Shown here: one piece after another, positions 1 to 13,449 of the stretch
Position numbering within the stretch: position 1 is the first letter of the stretch
Layout of the letters: each line of letters starts with the position of its first letter
Origin: Oryzias latipes
Lineage: Eukaryota; Chordata; Actinopteri; Beloniformes; Adrianichthyidae
Assembly: GCF_002234675.1 (NCBI RefSeq)
Contig: NC_019879.2
Coordinates: forward strand, 2,166,619 to 2,230,618
Direction of reading: 5' to 3'
DNA: 64,000 bases
Translations under genes and position numbers: made by a program
The notes under the pieces: model-generated
What the model was told of the DNA's origin: nothing
Database searches by the model: none
Seen by the model: the letters and a program-made list of their open reading frames with translations, nothing else

Positions 1-3000
1 CGTTCCTGTAGAACATGACACTTTTTGGGTGCCAGTTTCAAATTATTCTCACGCAGCCTCCGAAACACCATCTCAAGCCTAGAGAGTGCCTCATCTTCTG
101 AAGGTGCGAAGACAAGAAGGTCGTCAAGGTAACACAGCAGCTTGGTGAAGTTCATGTCGCCAAATATCCCGATCATCATCCTCATAAAGGATGCCGGGCT
201 ATTACACAGACCTTGCGGCATGCGATTGTACTCATGCAGCCCGAGAGGAGTGGTAAAGGCTGTGTATTTTTTGTCATCCTCATGCAATGGAATATTGAAA
301 AACCCAGAAGTCAGATCCATTGTACTGAACAAACAATTGCCACCAAGGGCAGCCAAACAGTCAGATTGGTGTGGTAAGGGGTGGGCATCCTTCAATGTTC
401 TGGCTTTTAACCACCTGAAATCAGTGCAGATCCGCAATCCCCCGTCCTTTTTCCACACCATGACCAAGGGAGAGGCGTACTCACTTGAAGATTTCCTGAT
501 AATCCCCTTTTCCTCCATGTCTGTTAGAACTTGTCTCAACTTCTGATAGTGAGCTGGTGGGACTCTCCGATATGGCAACCGAAAGGGACGATCGTCCGTG
601 AGACAAAAGCGGTGTGTATAACCCTTAACCTCCCCACAGTCCAATGTGTGCCTGGAGAAAATGTCCTGATACTCAGCGACTAGCTGCATAAGCCTATTCT
701 TGCAGTCCTCACTGACACAGGTCGAGTCAATGTCAATGTCACATAGCCCCAACTCTGAAAGACTAGGAACCTGTTGGGGATTGGGACTAGACCCGTGTGA
801 AACATCGGGTACCTCATTCTCTGCACAATGGTCACTCTTTGCTCCAAAAGACTCTCCTGATATTGGAGTATTTCGTTCTCTCTGCCAAATGCAACCCCTG
901 AAAGACATTCAGATCCTCACAGGCCACACACGGAGACACAATTTGCAATTCCTCCTCAATGTTACAGGTTTATCAGACGGGTTCACAACTGTCATTGGCA
1001 CCCACCTATCACCCCAGAGAGATGTGACCAAACGACCCACAAGAACACCTCTTGGCATGGTCTTTGAACCAGTCGGTTCCACAACAACAGTGCTGCCTGG
1101 TGACATAGGCACCTGAGCTGGGAGTTTGCCCCACACCAAATGCTCATGTTGCGGGAGAAGTGTCACCGCTTGGGTGAGTTTGACAGTGCCTATCTTTTCT
1201 GGACAAGAGGTCCCCCGCGAGGGTTCCACTGTGGTGAACATTGACAAAAAGCGTTCAACCTCAGGATCAGGCTGGGGGCCATGTCTGGATGTAAGATTCC
1301 CATGTCCGGCGTCATTCTTCAAGTGATGAATCATGTGTTTAATGACATTAGAACCCAGAATGACATCATGATGTTGACCAGGCACAACTAATGTAGGTAC
1401 AACAAAGTTGAGGCCATAAATGTCAAATTCCAAATCATAGAAACCCTCAGGTTTTGTCTGCAAACCACCAATTCCAACCAAAATTAAGTTCTCCTCAGGT
1501 TGCTGTTTCTCTGGCAAAACACAAGCAGACCTGAGCTTTTCCACTGCTTGTAAGCTGATGCTGCAAGCCATGGAGCCTGAGTCTAGCATGCCCTTAAACT
1601 GAACGCTGTGATTAACAAGAACTGGGGCATAAAACAGCTCACTAATGGCTTGAATCGTCTGAGTAGCTTGAACTACAATTTTGGACCCTGTAGGTGATTT
1701 TGCGCAACTGTCCTCATAAAGCTGTGCTAAATCAGTGGCTTCACTGAGGGATTCATCCTTAGCCACACCCACACCACCCCTCACCTGATGTGGGTCTGTT
1801 AGTTTAACGGCTGATTCTGCACATCAGAGCTAGCAGTCGGCTGAACCCGGTTGTGCTTTGACCATTGGGGACAGTCCCTTTTCTTTTTTTTTCTTTTTTT
1901 TTTTTTTAACTTGTCCTGTCCAACAGCTGGGCAGTCAGATGAGAGCTGAGGGCCTCTTGTGTTGGACATATTTTACTTTAACAAGAGGGGTTATTAATCT
2001 TCAGACAAACCAAGGGTATGTCTGAATAAACCCCTTTTGTAATTGAGGCCAAACTTTATTAATTTCAATCATGTCTGAAAATCTTTGGTGTTGGACCGGA
2101 CGGAAAAGGAAAGAGGGGAAGAAGAGAGAGGGACGTTAGAGAGAGGGGGGGTAGGGGGTGATAATAGGAGGGGAAGGGGGATAAGACCATGAAGCAGCAT
2201 AAAGCAACAAGTTTACTGGTTGTTAATCATTATGGTAAGGTTCAAATGTAGAAAAAAAAAAAAAAAAGGGGCGGAGCCTGTCCACACACACACTCAAATG
2301 TTATAAACACACCTGCTAGCTGCAAAAATGTCCACCTGTCGACATGTACACAAAACAGATAGTGTTCACACGCATACTTATGCCTTAAAACCAACTAGTG
2401 TGAAATATTTCAGTCATTCAGTCATGCAAACTGTTAGTGCAAAGGTGAGCTGACACCAGTGCTCAGGTGAGTGTTTATGTTCTTCTAAAATGGATGGTGG
2501 AAAACAAGGAGGGAGAGTGCCCAGCCATCCCCACCCCAAGACCCCCACCGCAGCAGCAGCGGCAGCCGGAATCCCCCCAACGCCACACGGGAACCGGCAG
2601 GGAACAACCGCCGCCCGGGCGACCAAGCCCGCCACCCAGGCCAGGGCCAGCAGGGCCGCCGCAAGGCCCCCAGAGCCAGAGGCCAGGGACGCACGGAGGG
2701 AAAGAGAGCGCCGCCCCAGCCCAACCAGGAGAGCAGCCCCCCCGCCGCGCCGGGAGAACCCAACGCAGGGCCCCACCGGAGAAGGACGCCCACAGCCCCA
2801 AACGAGCACCCCACCACCACCCAGGAGTTCCGGGCATCCCCCCGCCCCAACCCCAGGTACGAGCCAGGACCCCCCAAGGGAGACCCGCTCCGCACTCCTG
2901 GCAGCCACCCGCCCGGCCCACGGTTGGTCCAGGGAGGAGCGAGGCAGGGGCCTGCCGCCCCCGCCCAGGAGGGGGGAACCCCGGGGAAAAAAGAGGGCCC

Positions 3001-4160
3001 ACAAGAGGTGTTGTAAATATGGCCCGACCAGGCTCGGCCACAGTTGGAAATTTGGCGGGGCCCAGCACTCAGGAGCAAGGACCAGAACCCACCCCCCAGG
3101 GACCAGACACCCCCGGCTCAGATGTAATGTGAACCCCCCCACCGCGCGGAGAGAGCACCGCCGGGCCAAGGAAGGCGACACCCCGGGGACACGGCCGCCG
3201 CTGCAAAGGGGCCCGTACCCCCCACCAGGGAAGAGGTAGGGGACAGACGGACCCAGGTCCCACCTTCCTTGCAAAATGTGTGTGCGTGTATGTGTGTTTG
3301 AAAGGGTGTGTGTGTGCATGTGTGTGTGTTTATGTTGGGATGTATATATTGAGGGGGGAGGGGTGTGTGTACTAAGGGGGGTGCGGTTAAAATTGGCGGG
3401 TAGGGCACTAAGGGGACATCTCCTGATTACTCACAGTGACAGTCCCTTTTCCAGTGACCTGGAGCCAGACATTTAAGGCACCGCTGTTCACGTTTGCAAT
3501 GAGATAAAGTAGAATGATTTGAAGCCCCACAAACCCTGCACACCTTCTGATGAGAGTGAGGCGCTGTGGTGGGTTGCGGACTTGTAACTGTCTGGGTCTG
3601 CTGAGTGACCAGCCGGTCGAGCAGACTCACTAAACTCCTCATGCAATCATTGTCAGGAGCAACAGGCAAGTGCGGAGTCATAACTGGTGCCACAGAAGTG
3701 CCGTGTGAAGTGCTGTCATCAACTGCCGGTACATGATACTGTGAATGAACTTTGCGTGATGGCATGTTCGAATCAGCAGACTTAATAGAAGAAACCTGAA
3801 ACTTCCTTTCTTGCACATACTCATCAAGCCTTTCTTATATTTCACGAGCTGACCATTTCTCTGCAGATTTGAACTTGAAGACATGGTGCAGGGATGGTGT
3901 CTGGGCAATGCTTAACAAACACCTTTCTTACCTCATGGCCTGGGTCATCCAAATTGCGGCCCTGCCTTGCCAAGCCTTCAACTTCCACATCAACTGTATT
4001 ATTCAGTCTGATCCAGTACTCCATAGCTTCCTCGTCTGGCATTGGCAAAGTATTGTAAAAATCAGCTAGAGGCATATTTGAGTATGACACAGGGCTAAAA
4101 TGCTGTTTTAGCATGTCAAAAATCACCTGAGGCTTCGAGGCGTGGTGGAAATATTTTTTA
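1..4160 (-). mobile_element. Ty3/Gypsy-type LTR retrotransposon fossil, split by a LINE
   Basis: Minus-strand coding relics read from high to low coordinate as gag (about 4126-3427, ending in two CCHC-type zinc-knuckle-like motifs), a retropepsin-like aspartic protease region with a DSGS active-site-like motif (about 1784-909), and reverse-transcriptase-related sequence running off the window start (about 700-1). The order gag, protease, RT fits Ty3/Gypsy. The stretch 1884-3437 is not part of it but a later LINE insertion. The element is broken by several lesions as well as the insertion, and continues beyond the window; no LTR was located on the upstream side. It lies next to the start of the HECT-type gene, on the opposite strand. 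Family is confident, lineage is not. Confidence 0.75.
1884..3437 (-). mobile_element. 5'-truncated L1/Tx1-type LINE, 3' UTR only
   Basis: This is the reverse complement of the 3' UTR of the LINE at 17889-25610: the motif next to the T-run at 1884-1908 (ccaacagctgggcag) matches the sequence just before the poly(A) at 25598, and the far end matches about 24080. Both junctions carry a 14-bp target-site duplication, GACAGTCCCTTTTC, at 1870-1883 and 3438-3451, the mark of LINE insertion. The long open frames on both strands in the GC-rich middle come from base composition and are not genes. It is inserted in a Gypsy fossil, so it is younger than that element. Confidence 0.9.
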
Positions 4161-4169
4161 TCTTCACCT

Positions 4170-4396
4170 CAAGTGGTCACAAATCTGTCTGCATCTCTAG
4201 AGACACAAAGGAATGTCTCAAATACCAATAATGGTAATAGAAGCGCCACCAAAACAGAAATGAGGGAGCTTTTCAGACCAACTCCACCAACCTCCCGCGC
4301 TTTTACTCCGTGTACAACCACCAGAGGGATGCAGCAGTCTCTGCGCTTTGAGACACAGAGACACTTCGGGAACTGGGGACCCAGACCGAGAAAGAG
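4170..4396 (+). other. possible 5' exon of the HECT-type gene
   Basis: A stretch with no recognised repeat ends at a consensus splice donor (gtaagc at 4397-4402) and lies about 500 bp upstream of the first recognisable coding exon. It may be a 5' non-coding exon. This is inference from the donor and position only; no protein or promoter motif supports it. The sequence 4403-4916 after it is AT-rich and shows nothing I recognise. Confidence 0.25.
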
Positions 4397-6587
4397 GTAA
4401 GCTTCGGGCTGAACAAAACTTTTTGTATAACGTCCAAAGGGAGCAAATGTTAGCTAGCTGAAGATTACTTAAACAATAAAACAAACTCAAACTAGCAGGG
4501 CGCGTCATGTTCAAATGGACTTATGGAGAAAACGCGCTAGCCAACAACGGTAGCGATGTTGCCTAGCTGTGTGCTTTGTTACACAACGCCGAATTTAGCT
4601 TTTGTTTATAGATGCCGATCACATGCGATCTGAGCGGATGGTTAATTCCATAAGCCCCATATAACAACAGGGGCTAACAGAACCTCTGCGTAAATCACTG
4701 GATCTGAACAACTTTAACTGTTGAGAAAACTCTCCACGTAACACATGTCAAGAACGATGTTTAGTGCGGGTGTAGGTAGCATATGTGCTCGGCCTGTCAG
4801 ATCGGCTCGGGAGCTTGCAACTACTGATATAAATGTACTCACAGATACATTTTTATTTCAAAGAGTGTTGTCATTTTGCACCTTGAAAGGTTATGAATGT
4901 ATGTTTTCTTTTTTAGGGCAAAAACACATTATCACGACACCTTCAACAAAGATGTCATCCTCCTTCCCAAGCCAGGAAGCTGCGCTGTGGTCAAACACCG
5001 TGCAAAAAAAAAATTGTATGAAAAAGGACACGTCATCAATGGATTTGAATTCCAGAAGAGCTGGGATCTCAAAACTGTTATCGAAAAAATTAGAGAGGCC
5101 TTTGGAGGAAAACTGTCCCCTGAAGTCGAGTAAGACGTCTTTCCATTTATTTGTCTTTATTTCTCTCTTTTTTTAAAAACTATCTTTCAGTTGTAGTCTC
5201 GGGGTTTATACATTCCCTTTTCATATGAAATTAATATAAAGAGAGACAGTATTGTCCAATTTTTGTTATGTTTATTATTCAAGGGTGAATGGTAACTGTT
5301 TGCTTTTAACTTTCCATTTTGGTGACATGTTTTTCAGGTTGGAGTTTCTGATGGCATGCGGCAGTCGGCTGGTTACCCCCAAACTTGAGGCGGGGCAGGA
5401 CCTGGATGCCATTCTAATCCATAAAATATACAAATCCAAAGTGCTGTATGTCAGACCTTCAAAACCAATTGTGGTATGTGGAATTACAGTACTCTTATTC
5501 AGGGTCTCATTTGAAAATGTCCGTTAAACATTATATTAATACTGTAATTGACCCACATCAGAAATTGTATGTATTTTTATGTTAACCAACCCTTAATGGT
5601 GCCTTATTACCTCGAAACTTAGATTCCAACTGATTGCATGCAGAATCTGCTATTCCATGTAGCTAAACACACGTGCCGTGACATATGTGCTCGATTGGCC
5701 ATTCTGCTTTTCAATCAAGTGATGTACTACTACATGTACTACATGTTGAGAAGGATTATTCGCTGACAGCTCATTATTACAATTATTTTTTTTTATTATT
5801 TTGTTTATTTTGATGATGCCACTATCTATCCACATGTCAGAAGTTGCCTTTAATGTAGTAGTGATCAGGGCATGAGGTCAGTACACTACCAAAACTTTAT
5901 TGATCTGTATTGATGAATCTTGGTGTCACTTAATAGGGACACATACTCAATCCTAAATCTTTTTGCCAGCAAGCTAGTTTAGACACCACTGTGATTCTGA
6001 TTACCAGATGTTTAAATATAATACTGTTATTTACAGTTATATTTTACACTTTAGTCCAAATGTAAAATGTCTGATAGTCTTAAAATAAAAAAAAATGATG
6101 AAGTATTTATAAGGTAAGAATTGAAGTTACATTGCAAGTTTATTTTTCCTTATGTTCTTGTCTTTGCGGTAATCTTTTTTTAACTATTAAAAGTAATAGG
6201 CCCATTATTTTGATAATTAGTTGATCCTGTTTCATGGAAGAAAGTTGCCCAGGTTTGGAAACCACTCACAAGGCATTGATGACGATTTGGTAATTAATAC
6301 TCAAAATTAAGTAAGACATTTGAACCAAGAGCTAAATTGAAATGTCAAATTAAAACTAAGAGTAGCAGGATCACTGACTTTGTTAGCTGGTGTGAAGTTA
6401 ACCACCTGCTGCTTAACACCACCAAGACAAAGGAGCTGATCCTGGACTTCAAGAGGTCCTCACCATCACAGTCACCGGTGAACATCCAGGGTTCAGACAT
6501 TGAGGTCGTGGACACATTTAAATATCTGGGTGTTCACCTGAACAACAGACTGGACTGGTCCAACAACACGGATGCTCTGTACAAGAG

Positions 6588-7137
6588 TGTCATGTCCGCT
6601 GCAGCACTCACCTTGTTTGGCCAGGCTTCCGGTGGGAGCAATCAGGCTCCATGGAGGACACCTGGTCATGCCCCTTCATAAGTCCACGCCTGTGCTGCAC
6701 TCATTGCCGGAACGTCAGTCTTCTCTGATTCATTCCAGCTAAACTGTCCACGCATCCGCACGGATCGTAAGCTACCGTCACGCCACGCCACCGCCTCGCC
6801 TCGCCATCGCCATCGCCTTGCCTTCTCCTCGCCTTCTCCATCCACACGGATTTGCATTGTAAGCCAAAGACTTTCCATTGACTTTATAAAGTGGAGATTC
6901 CTCTGCCGAGGTCTCCTAGTGTTTACAACTTCATCACAGGCATCCAGGCTCTCTCCCCCCTCCCAGCTCTGTCCGCTCATTTCCTCTCACGGCTGTGAGT
7001 CTACCAAGTCCTGCTCCCCCTGCTGGCGGGAGGTTTCCACGCTCCCTCATCACTCCAACCCTCTGACCAGGACAATAAACACTATTTAACCTTTACTCTT
7101 GGGTTTGCTTTCTGGCTGTCCTCGACTAAACCTGACA
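6588..7137. mobile_element. solo LTR with 5-bp TSD
   Basis: A 550-bp unit runs from TGTCATGTCC to CCTGACA, the TG...CA ends of an LTR. It is flanked by the direct repeat AAGAG at 6583-6587 and 7138-7142, a 5-bp duplication as made by Gypsy or retroviral integrases. It carries no internal coding region, so it is a solo LTR left by LTR-LTR recombination. Family is not resolved. It sits inside a LINE in an intron. Confidence 0.8.
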
Positions 7138-7880
7138 AAGAGGGGCCAGAGTCGCCTTCACCTGCTGAGGAGACTGAGGTCCTTTGGCGTGTGCAGACAG
7201 CTGCTGAGGACCTTTTACGACACTGTGGTAGCCTCAGTGGTCCTTTATGGAGTTGTGTGCTGGGCGGGGGGCAGTGCAGGCAGAGACTTGAAGAGGCTTA
7301 ACAAACTGGTTAGGAAGGCCGGCTCTGTCCTGGGCTGCACACTTGAGTCCATCGAGGAGGTGGCGGACAGGAGGATGTTAGCTAAGCTGACATCCATCAT
7401 GGATAACCCCTCCCACCCCCTGCACAAAACTGTAGAGGCGCTGTCCAGCTCCTTCAGCACAAGACTGTTGCACCCTCAGTGTAAGAAGGAGCGCTACCGC
7501 AGGTCATTCCTCCCCACAGCCATCAGACTGTACAACACAGTGTCAAAGTGACACTCCACGGTTCCAGGGGTGTTTTTCTGTTTAGTCATTGATTCATTTA
7601 CTTTTGTTGTAGTTGTTGTTTTTCAATTTTAAATTGTTTTTTGTTCCTGAACAGTTGTTTGTTTTTGTTTTTGGTGTGAACTTCATTAGTTATTTCTGTA
7701 TTTTGAAAAAATTTGTAATGTTTTTTTACACTTTACATGTTTTGCAGACCGCATGTTTTCTACACTTTTGCAGCTGTATTTATTTAATATTTAATATTTA
7801 TTTCTTTATTTTATCAGAATCTCATTTTTGATAATAGTTTTTCATAATAATTTTAGTAATATTTTTAATTATCTAATATA

Positions 7881-9410
7881 CCGTAAATTCCAGACTACAA
7901 AGCGCACCCGATTACAAGCCGCACCCACCCATTTTCACGTGTATAATTACTTTTATACATACACAAGCCGCGTCAGAGTACAAGCCGCACATGTGTTAGG
8001 CGACATACAGATCACGTCCTGAATCCCAGAGTGAGTGCAATTTATTAGCACACCGTGGGTGGAGTTAGCTTTGACTCAGACTCATGTATTTGAATATGTC
8101 AACATCTGTCAAACAGCATGGACCTCTATTCGGTTCACAAGTTCCTCAGTTATGGTGTTTTTATTTCATTTTTTTTTTTTTACTTATTGACAATCTAGGT
8201 ATCATACATAAAATTACAAACAGTAACCATATAATCAACATTACATCCCTCAGTTATGATGAGGAAATTTACATCCGCGATTCCCCATTTCCCATGAGTC
8301 TTAGGGGCTAAAGGCGGGGCCAACGCCCGGCTCGCCATACTGTTGTGCGTGTTTAAGAATGACCAAGTATCAGCAGTGCATGGAGGGGTGAATGGGAAAA
8401 GCTCTCCTTCCGCTTGTGTCGCGGCAGCGTTATGGGAGTAACAGGGCTGGTTGAAAAAATACACCAGTAAAATAAAGCAGCGGCGACTGAAAAGCGCGCG
8501 CCTCAGTGCGGCGCGTGCGTCAGAAGTCAGAAGCCTCTGCGCTCCGCGCTCGCCCCGCGCACTCCTTGTCTCCCCTTCCTATCTACTCCGACACCTCTGG
8601 CCAGGGCGGTTTCAAGGAGGAGCACTTCGTCCCCATTGCGCCGGTGGATGGAGCAAATCGTGTCTGTGCAGACCAATCGAACTTAATACTGTGCGTTTTG
8701 TGTATGAGGGGCGGATGCGTTGTTACGTGTGGGAGCCATCAGACTGCCATCGGCCCCGCAGCTCTATGTGATGAGCAGCAGGACATGTCTCCAGCTCACA
8801 CGGAGGCTGTGAGCTTTTCAAAGCAAAATTCCGCTCAGTCCTTAAAAACCGTAAAAACGATCAAGTCGATTTGTGTTTCCAGTCGTGTCCCGACAAAATA
8901 AAGGCTGATGTTATTCCGACATCTTTACGTGCAGCCAGCCGAGTCACTATGACTCAGAGGTAAATTCACTCCATGCGCTGTTCTCTCCGTCACGCAGCTG
9001 ACCGGCTTTTCCAAACCCGTTGGTGATGGTGGATTTTTTTTACGCTGCTTTTAACGATTGCTTTTAACTTGAAAGCTGCATCATACTGTAATGGCGATCA
9101 CGTGCACGTTGGGTCTAATGGCACCAAAGGATTCTGGGATGCGGCCGGGCATGCGTGTTTCGTTTTGTTGAACCATGACTGAAGTGTCTAAGACCTGAAG
9201 TCAAGTCCATGCTGTTTGGCTGCTAAGAGGTGTGTTGAAAAATAAATGACTTGTGCTTAGTGTTAGATTGAGAATTCGAACCACTCACTGAGTCCTAAAG
9301 TACGTGCACGGCGGCCGCCAAATAAATCCATAAATCAGCCGCGTCACTGAATAAGCCGCAGGGCTGTAAGCGCAGGAAAAAAGTAGCGGCTTGTAGTCCG
9401 GAAATTACGG
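7881..9410. mobile_element. non-autonomous Tc1/mariner-type (pogo/Tigger-like) element
   Basis: The ends are inverted: CCGTAAATTCCAGACTACAA on the left and TTGTAGTCCGGAAATTACGG on the right, each flanked by TA (7879-7880 and 9411-9412), as expected for the TA target of Tc1/mariner/pogo transposons. About 1.53 kb with no recognisable transposase. Its right half (about 8860-8920) resembles 40460-40510 elsewhere in the window, so related copies are present. It interrupts the 3' UTR of the LINE around it. Confidence 0.75.
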
Positions 9411-9525
9411 TAAATGTAATTTGTGATGTCCTTTATTGATGTTATATTATATAGATAGATAGATTATTTCATAATGTCGTGTTGCTGCCACAGAAATGAA
9501 ATTTCCCCATTGTGGGATTAATAGT

Positions 9526-9634
<109 letters not shown>

Positions 9635-10605
9635 AATAAGACCCCTTTACCCATAGAAGGTTATCACACATGGAAACATCTTTCTTTCAGGATCCATTTT
9701 ACAGCTTGAAGCAAAAAAAAGCATTTCGAAAGTGTAAGAACAGTTTTCCAGAGATGCCTCCTTTTAAAAGCTCTATTTTAGAAAAAGTTTTGGAAACCCA
9801 GGCAGTGATAGACAAAGCAGTGTCTGGATTGGTCATGTGACTTTCTTAAGACACATGCATCAAAGCTGTGGTTAATTGTGTTGCTTTTTAGACAGAAGTA
9901 AACTCAATAGAAAAAATAAACTTTCCAGATATTTTGATTTATTTCTGTTTCCCTTTAAAATAAAATAAATAATGTTTTCTTTTAAAGGAGGATGAAACAG
10001 GCTGCAGCAGTGAGGATGACAAAGATGCTGAAAGCACATTTTCCCCAAAAGAACTGAACTCGTCTTCTCAAGGCCAACCCTCAAATCCAACTTGGGACAG
10101 TTTTAGTAGTTTGGCGGCTGCCTTCACACAAAATTGTACCACTGTGATACAATCAGATGTACAATCAGATGTCCCCAGTCAACACTCTGTTTCCTTACCG
10201 GCAAGCTGTATTTCCAATGCTCAGCTTTCTACCATCTCTTCAGAAGGAACATCTGGACTGTCAGATAATTGCAGTAGTTACCTGACAGTGGTTGCTGCTC
10301 TATCTGATGCATCTTCTGATGACGAAGAACTAAATAAGGCCATTCTAGCAAGCCTGCAAACTGAAAGGTGAGTACAAAATTTGTGTTATCTAGGAGAAAA
10401 TTGTAAAAATGTCATTTTTTTATTGGTAGTTATGTACATGTATATTCAGAAAACAATAATTGCTCATTCAAACCGTAGAATTAGCTGTGCCATTACTGTT
10501 ATTTCAGTTTTAGAAAAGTCATGACATTGTGTCTCTGCATTGGACACATCAGTTTTGGTGATTTTTTTTTTCATTTAGATAAATGTTTGTTAATTTACCT
10601 ATAAC

Positions 10606-11010
10606 AGGGGTCTGCAACCTGAGGCTCGGTAGCCAGATGTGGCTCCTTTAACCCTCCATTGGGGCTCTTTGATTTAAGAAAAAATTCAGTTTACAATTTA
10701 AAAGAGAAATTAAATAAAACTTTGGTCTGTTTTTGATTTTGAACTACAGACTTTCCTATTAAAACTACAGCTTAGAAAGTATTTCCTAACAATGAAATCT
10801 ATTTGAATACATGAGAAACTCTGCTCTGTTTGTTTACCAAGGATGAAAAAGGGCCATTTTTTATTTTGATATTCTCTCAAAAGTGTCAGAGCCAAATTGT
10901 AATTTATCTGATTTAATTTTCAAAGTGAAATTGTAGGATTTGTAACATTTTTTTTCTGATATTTATCTTTTAAATGACAAATTTTACAGTTGTCAACAAT
11001 CACAAGGCTC
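10606..11010. mobile_element. hAT element terminal fragment
   Basis: Starts with CAGGGGTCTGCAACC followed by a 'ggctc...tgtggctcctttaac' stretch, the characteristic hAT terminus also seen intact at 29481. No matching right terminus was found; a weak 'aaggctctt' near 11004 may be its remnant. It lies in the intron before the HECT exon at 11053. Confidence 0.5.
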
Positions 11011-11639
11011 TTAATCTTTGTGCTAACTTTTAACTTTTTTTATTTGTTTCAGCTGTCCCCCTACATGTTCTGTTCCAGTAAAAGATCTTCTGCAAGACTT
11101 GGCGAAACAGATAAACCATCTTAAGAATTCCAAGTTCAATATTAACCGAAACACAGTGCTTGATGGAGCCATCAGAGGTTTTAAAAGAGGAACATGCGAT
11201 CCATGTAACACCATGTCCGTCAGGTTCTCTGATAATATGGGTGTACACGAAGAGGCTGTTGACCTAGGAGGTCCAAGAAGAGAATTTCTAAGACTTTTAA
11301 TAGAAGCTCTGCCACAATCTCAAATGTTTGAAGGAGAAGAAGGTAGAATGAACTTGGCTCTTAACAGCACTGGTAAGTCTGCACTGTAATCTGAGGCTCA
11401 TAATATTTTTCCCTATTTTTGTTAGTTTCAACATTTTAAATATATTGATTGTGTGATTTCTTCTTTTTTTTTTAAGCTATGAGAGAAGACAGATACTTCA
11501 TTGCAGGCAGAGCCATTGCTATGAGGTGCCGTGTAGGACATTATTCAGAATTAGCATTCATAAACACATATGAAATCTCTCACACACACTAGTGAAATGC
11601 TTGTATACATACAACTGAAAATATATTCATTCACATACA

Positions 11640-11815
11640 CGTGTGAAATCTCTCACATACACATGTGAAATGCTCTCACACACACTATCGAAAATGCTCT
11701 CACACACACTAATGAAAATGCTCTCACATACACATGTGAAAATGCTCTCACACACACTACTGAAAATGCTCTCACACACACTACCAAAATACTCACACAC
11801 ACTACTAAAATTTTC
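11640..11815 (-). repeat. 24-bp minisatellite, left array of copy 1
   Basis: About seven units of tgctctcacacacactactgaaaa type, alternating with a variant carrying cacatgtgaaaa. It is the reverse complement of the right array at 13450. The 24-bp period is a multiple of three, so all frames stay open; the resulting ORFs are not genes. Confidence 0.9.
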
Positions 11816-12574
11816 AATAGAAACGACGGAAGGCATTTCAGTAGAGACAGTTTTTTTTAAACTTTGTTAGAAACGAAGTTGGTCGACGGAAGGCATTTCA
11901 GTGGAAACGAACCTGTGTCCGAATTCCTGCCCTAATCCCTAATTACAAAAACCCTATATAGTGCAGCACTATATAGTTCTCTATATAGTTCTCTGAATTT
12001 TAAAAGCAATTTGGACACCCATGCTCACTACTTTTTTCTTTCGGGTGTTGTTCATAAGGTGCTTGACACGAAAACAAATTGGCGCATTACCGCCACCACC
12101 TGGTCTGGAGGCGAACTACTCCTATTTAACGCAGAGAATGACACCTATTTGTCAGAGTAAAAACACAATAAATATGGACATTTTACAAAGACTGCTCTGT
12201 TCTGATCATGGAAAACGTGGCTGATTTATAAATAATTAAATTACAAACACTTTGGTGTTGATTTAATGTATTTGTTCATAAATAAACCCCCAAATGGCAA
12301 TATTTATTTTTGTGCCGCTGAACGATTAACCGGCTCTTGCGAGGAGGCATTTTTCTTCTGTAGTTTTCTCACACCTTACTAAAAATGGCTTTGAATATGA
12401 ATCTGTCCGTGTTCATGGCAATAATTCAACCATTTTTCGTGAGATTATTTTGTATCGGCACGCAGATCTGAACACCATGCGTGTCTCACGATGAAGCTCC
12501 TTTGAGGTTCTTTTCTGCTTTATCAATTGACATCATGTCCTTGCCAGGAAACCTGCTCCTTCCTTCCTCATCCA

Positions 12575-13040
12575 GCGCAGTGTTGCCAGATAGAGTCACA
12601 GCTCTTTCATCCTTCTGCTGTCCCAACTATCGTGCGTGCTCTCTGTGGAATACACTGGGAGCGCGGGGAAAAATAACTCTCAGCTGCAGAGGATGTGAAC
12701 AGGTGAACAGGTAGAGAGGAGAAGCAGGTAAAGAGGCGGGGGAGGGGCTTTGGCTTCAAACCCTGTCAGAGAGATGACAACGCGGGCGTCAGATTCAGAC
12801 GCAGCTTTCCCTGCGGGAGTTGAAGCAGAGACTTTCCCTGGGATGATTTTATGAACTCAAACATGGAAACATGATTACCAAGTAGAACTCTTCAAGATAA
12901 TAAACCTGATCTCTCCACATTCTCAGTGTCTACCATGCATTGATGCACACATCGCTCCATGCAGCGATCAGACCATAACCTCTAGCTGGTAGCTCCGCCC
13001 ACACGCGACCGCGGTATCAGGCTTTAAAGAACACAATTTC
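12575..13040. repeat. module shared with the hAT element at 29481-30865
   Basis: agtgttgccagatagagtcacag at 12578 recurs at 29821, and the following block (cagctgcagagg, gaacaggtagagagg, gtcagagagatg, gggcgtcagattcagac, ccatgcagcgatcagacc) recurs in the same order at about 30080-30490. This is a decayed or captured piece of the same hAT family inside copy 1 of the TATGAGG transposon. Its own ends were not identified. Confidence 0.7.
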
Positions 13041-13449
13041 TAAGAGGCGGGGCGGGGCGTTGCACACCCCTAACAACAGGTTAGATGACAGTGGCCATTA
13101 GGCGTCTCTACCTGGTGCTTTCACGGAGCTTCAGTACATAAGACTCCAAAAGCCGCAAAGCCTAACGTGGTCCGCTAATATATATTCATGATTCATGATG
13201 ATTCCCGCGGGTTTTATTTCTGCCGCCCGTTCCCGCCCGCAGCACAATTCAAACCGCCCAATCACGCGAGATTTTGGCAATCCCAATGCAGCCCTCTACA
13301 TCGATCCACACTGGTTTTTCGTAGAGACTTCTGGGAAATTTCTAGTGCAGGCTGCCGATACACATCACCATAGCAACGCTTTTGACTGCCGTTAAATCTC
13401 GCGATAATCAGCCAACTTCCGTTTCTACTGAAATGCCTTCCGTTTCTAT

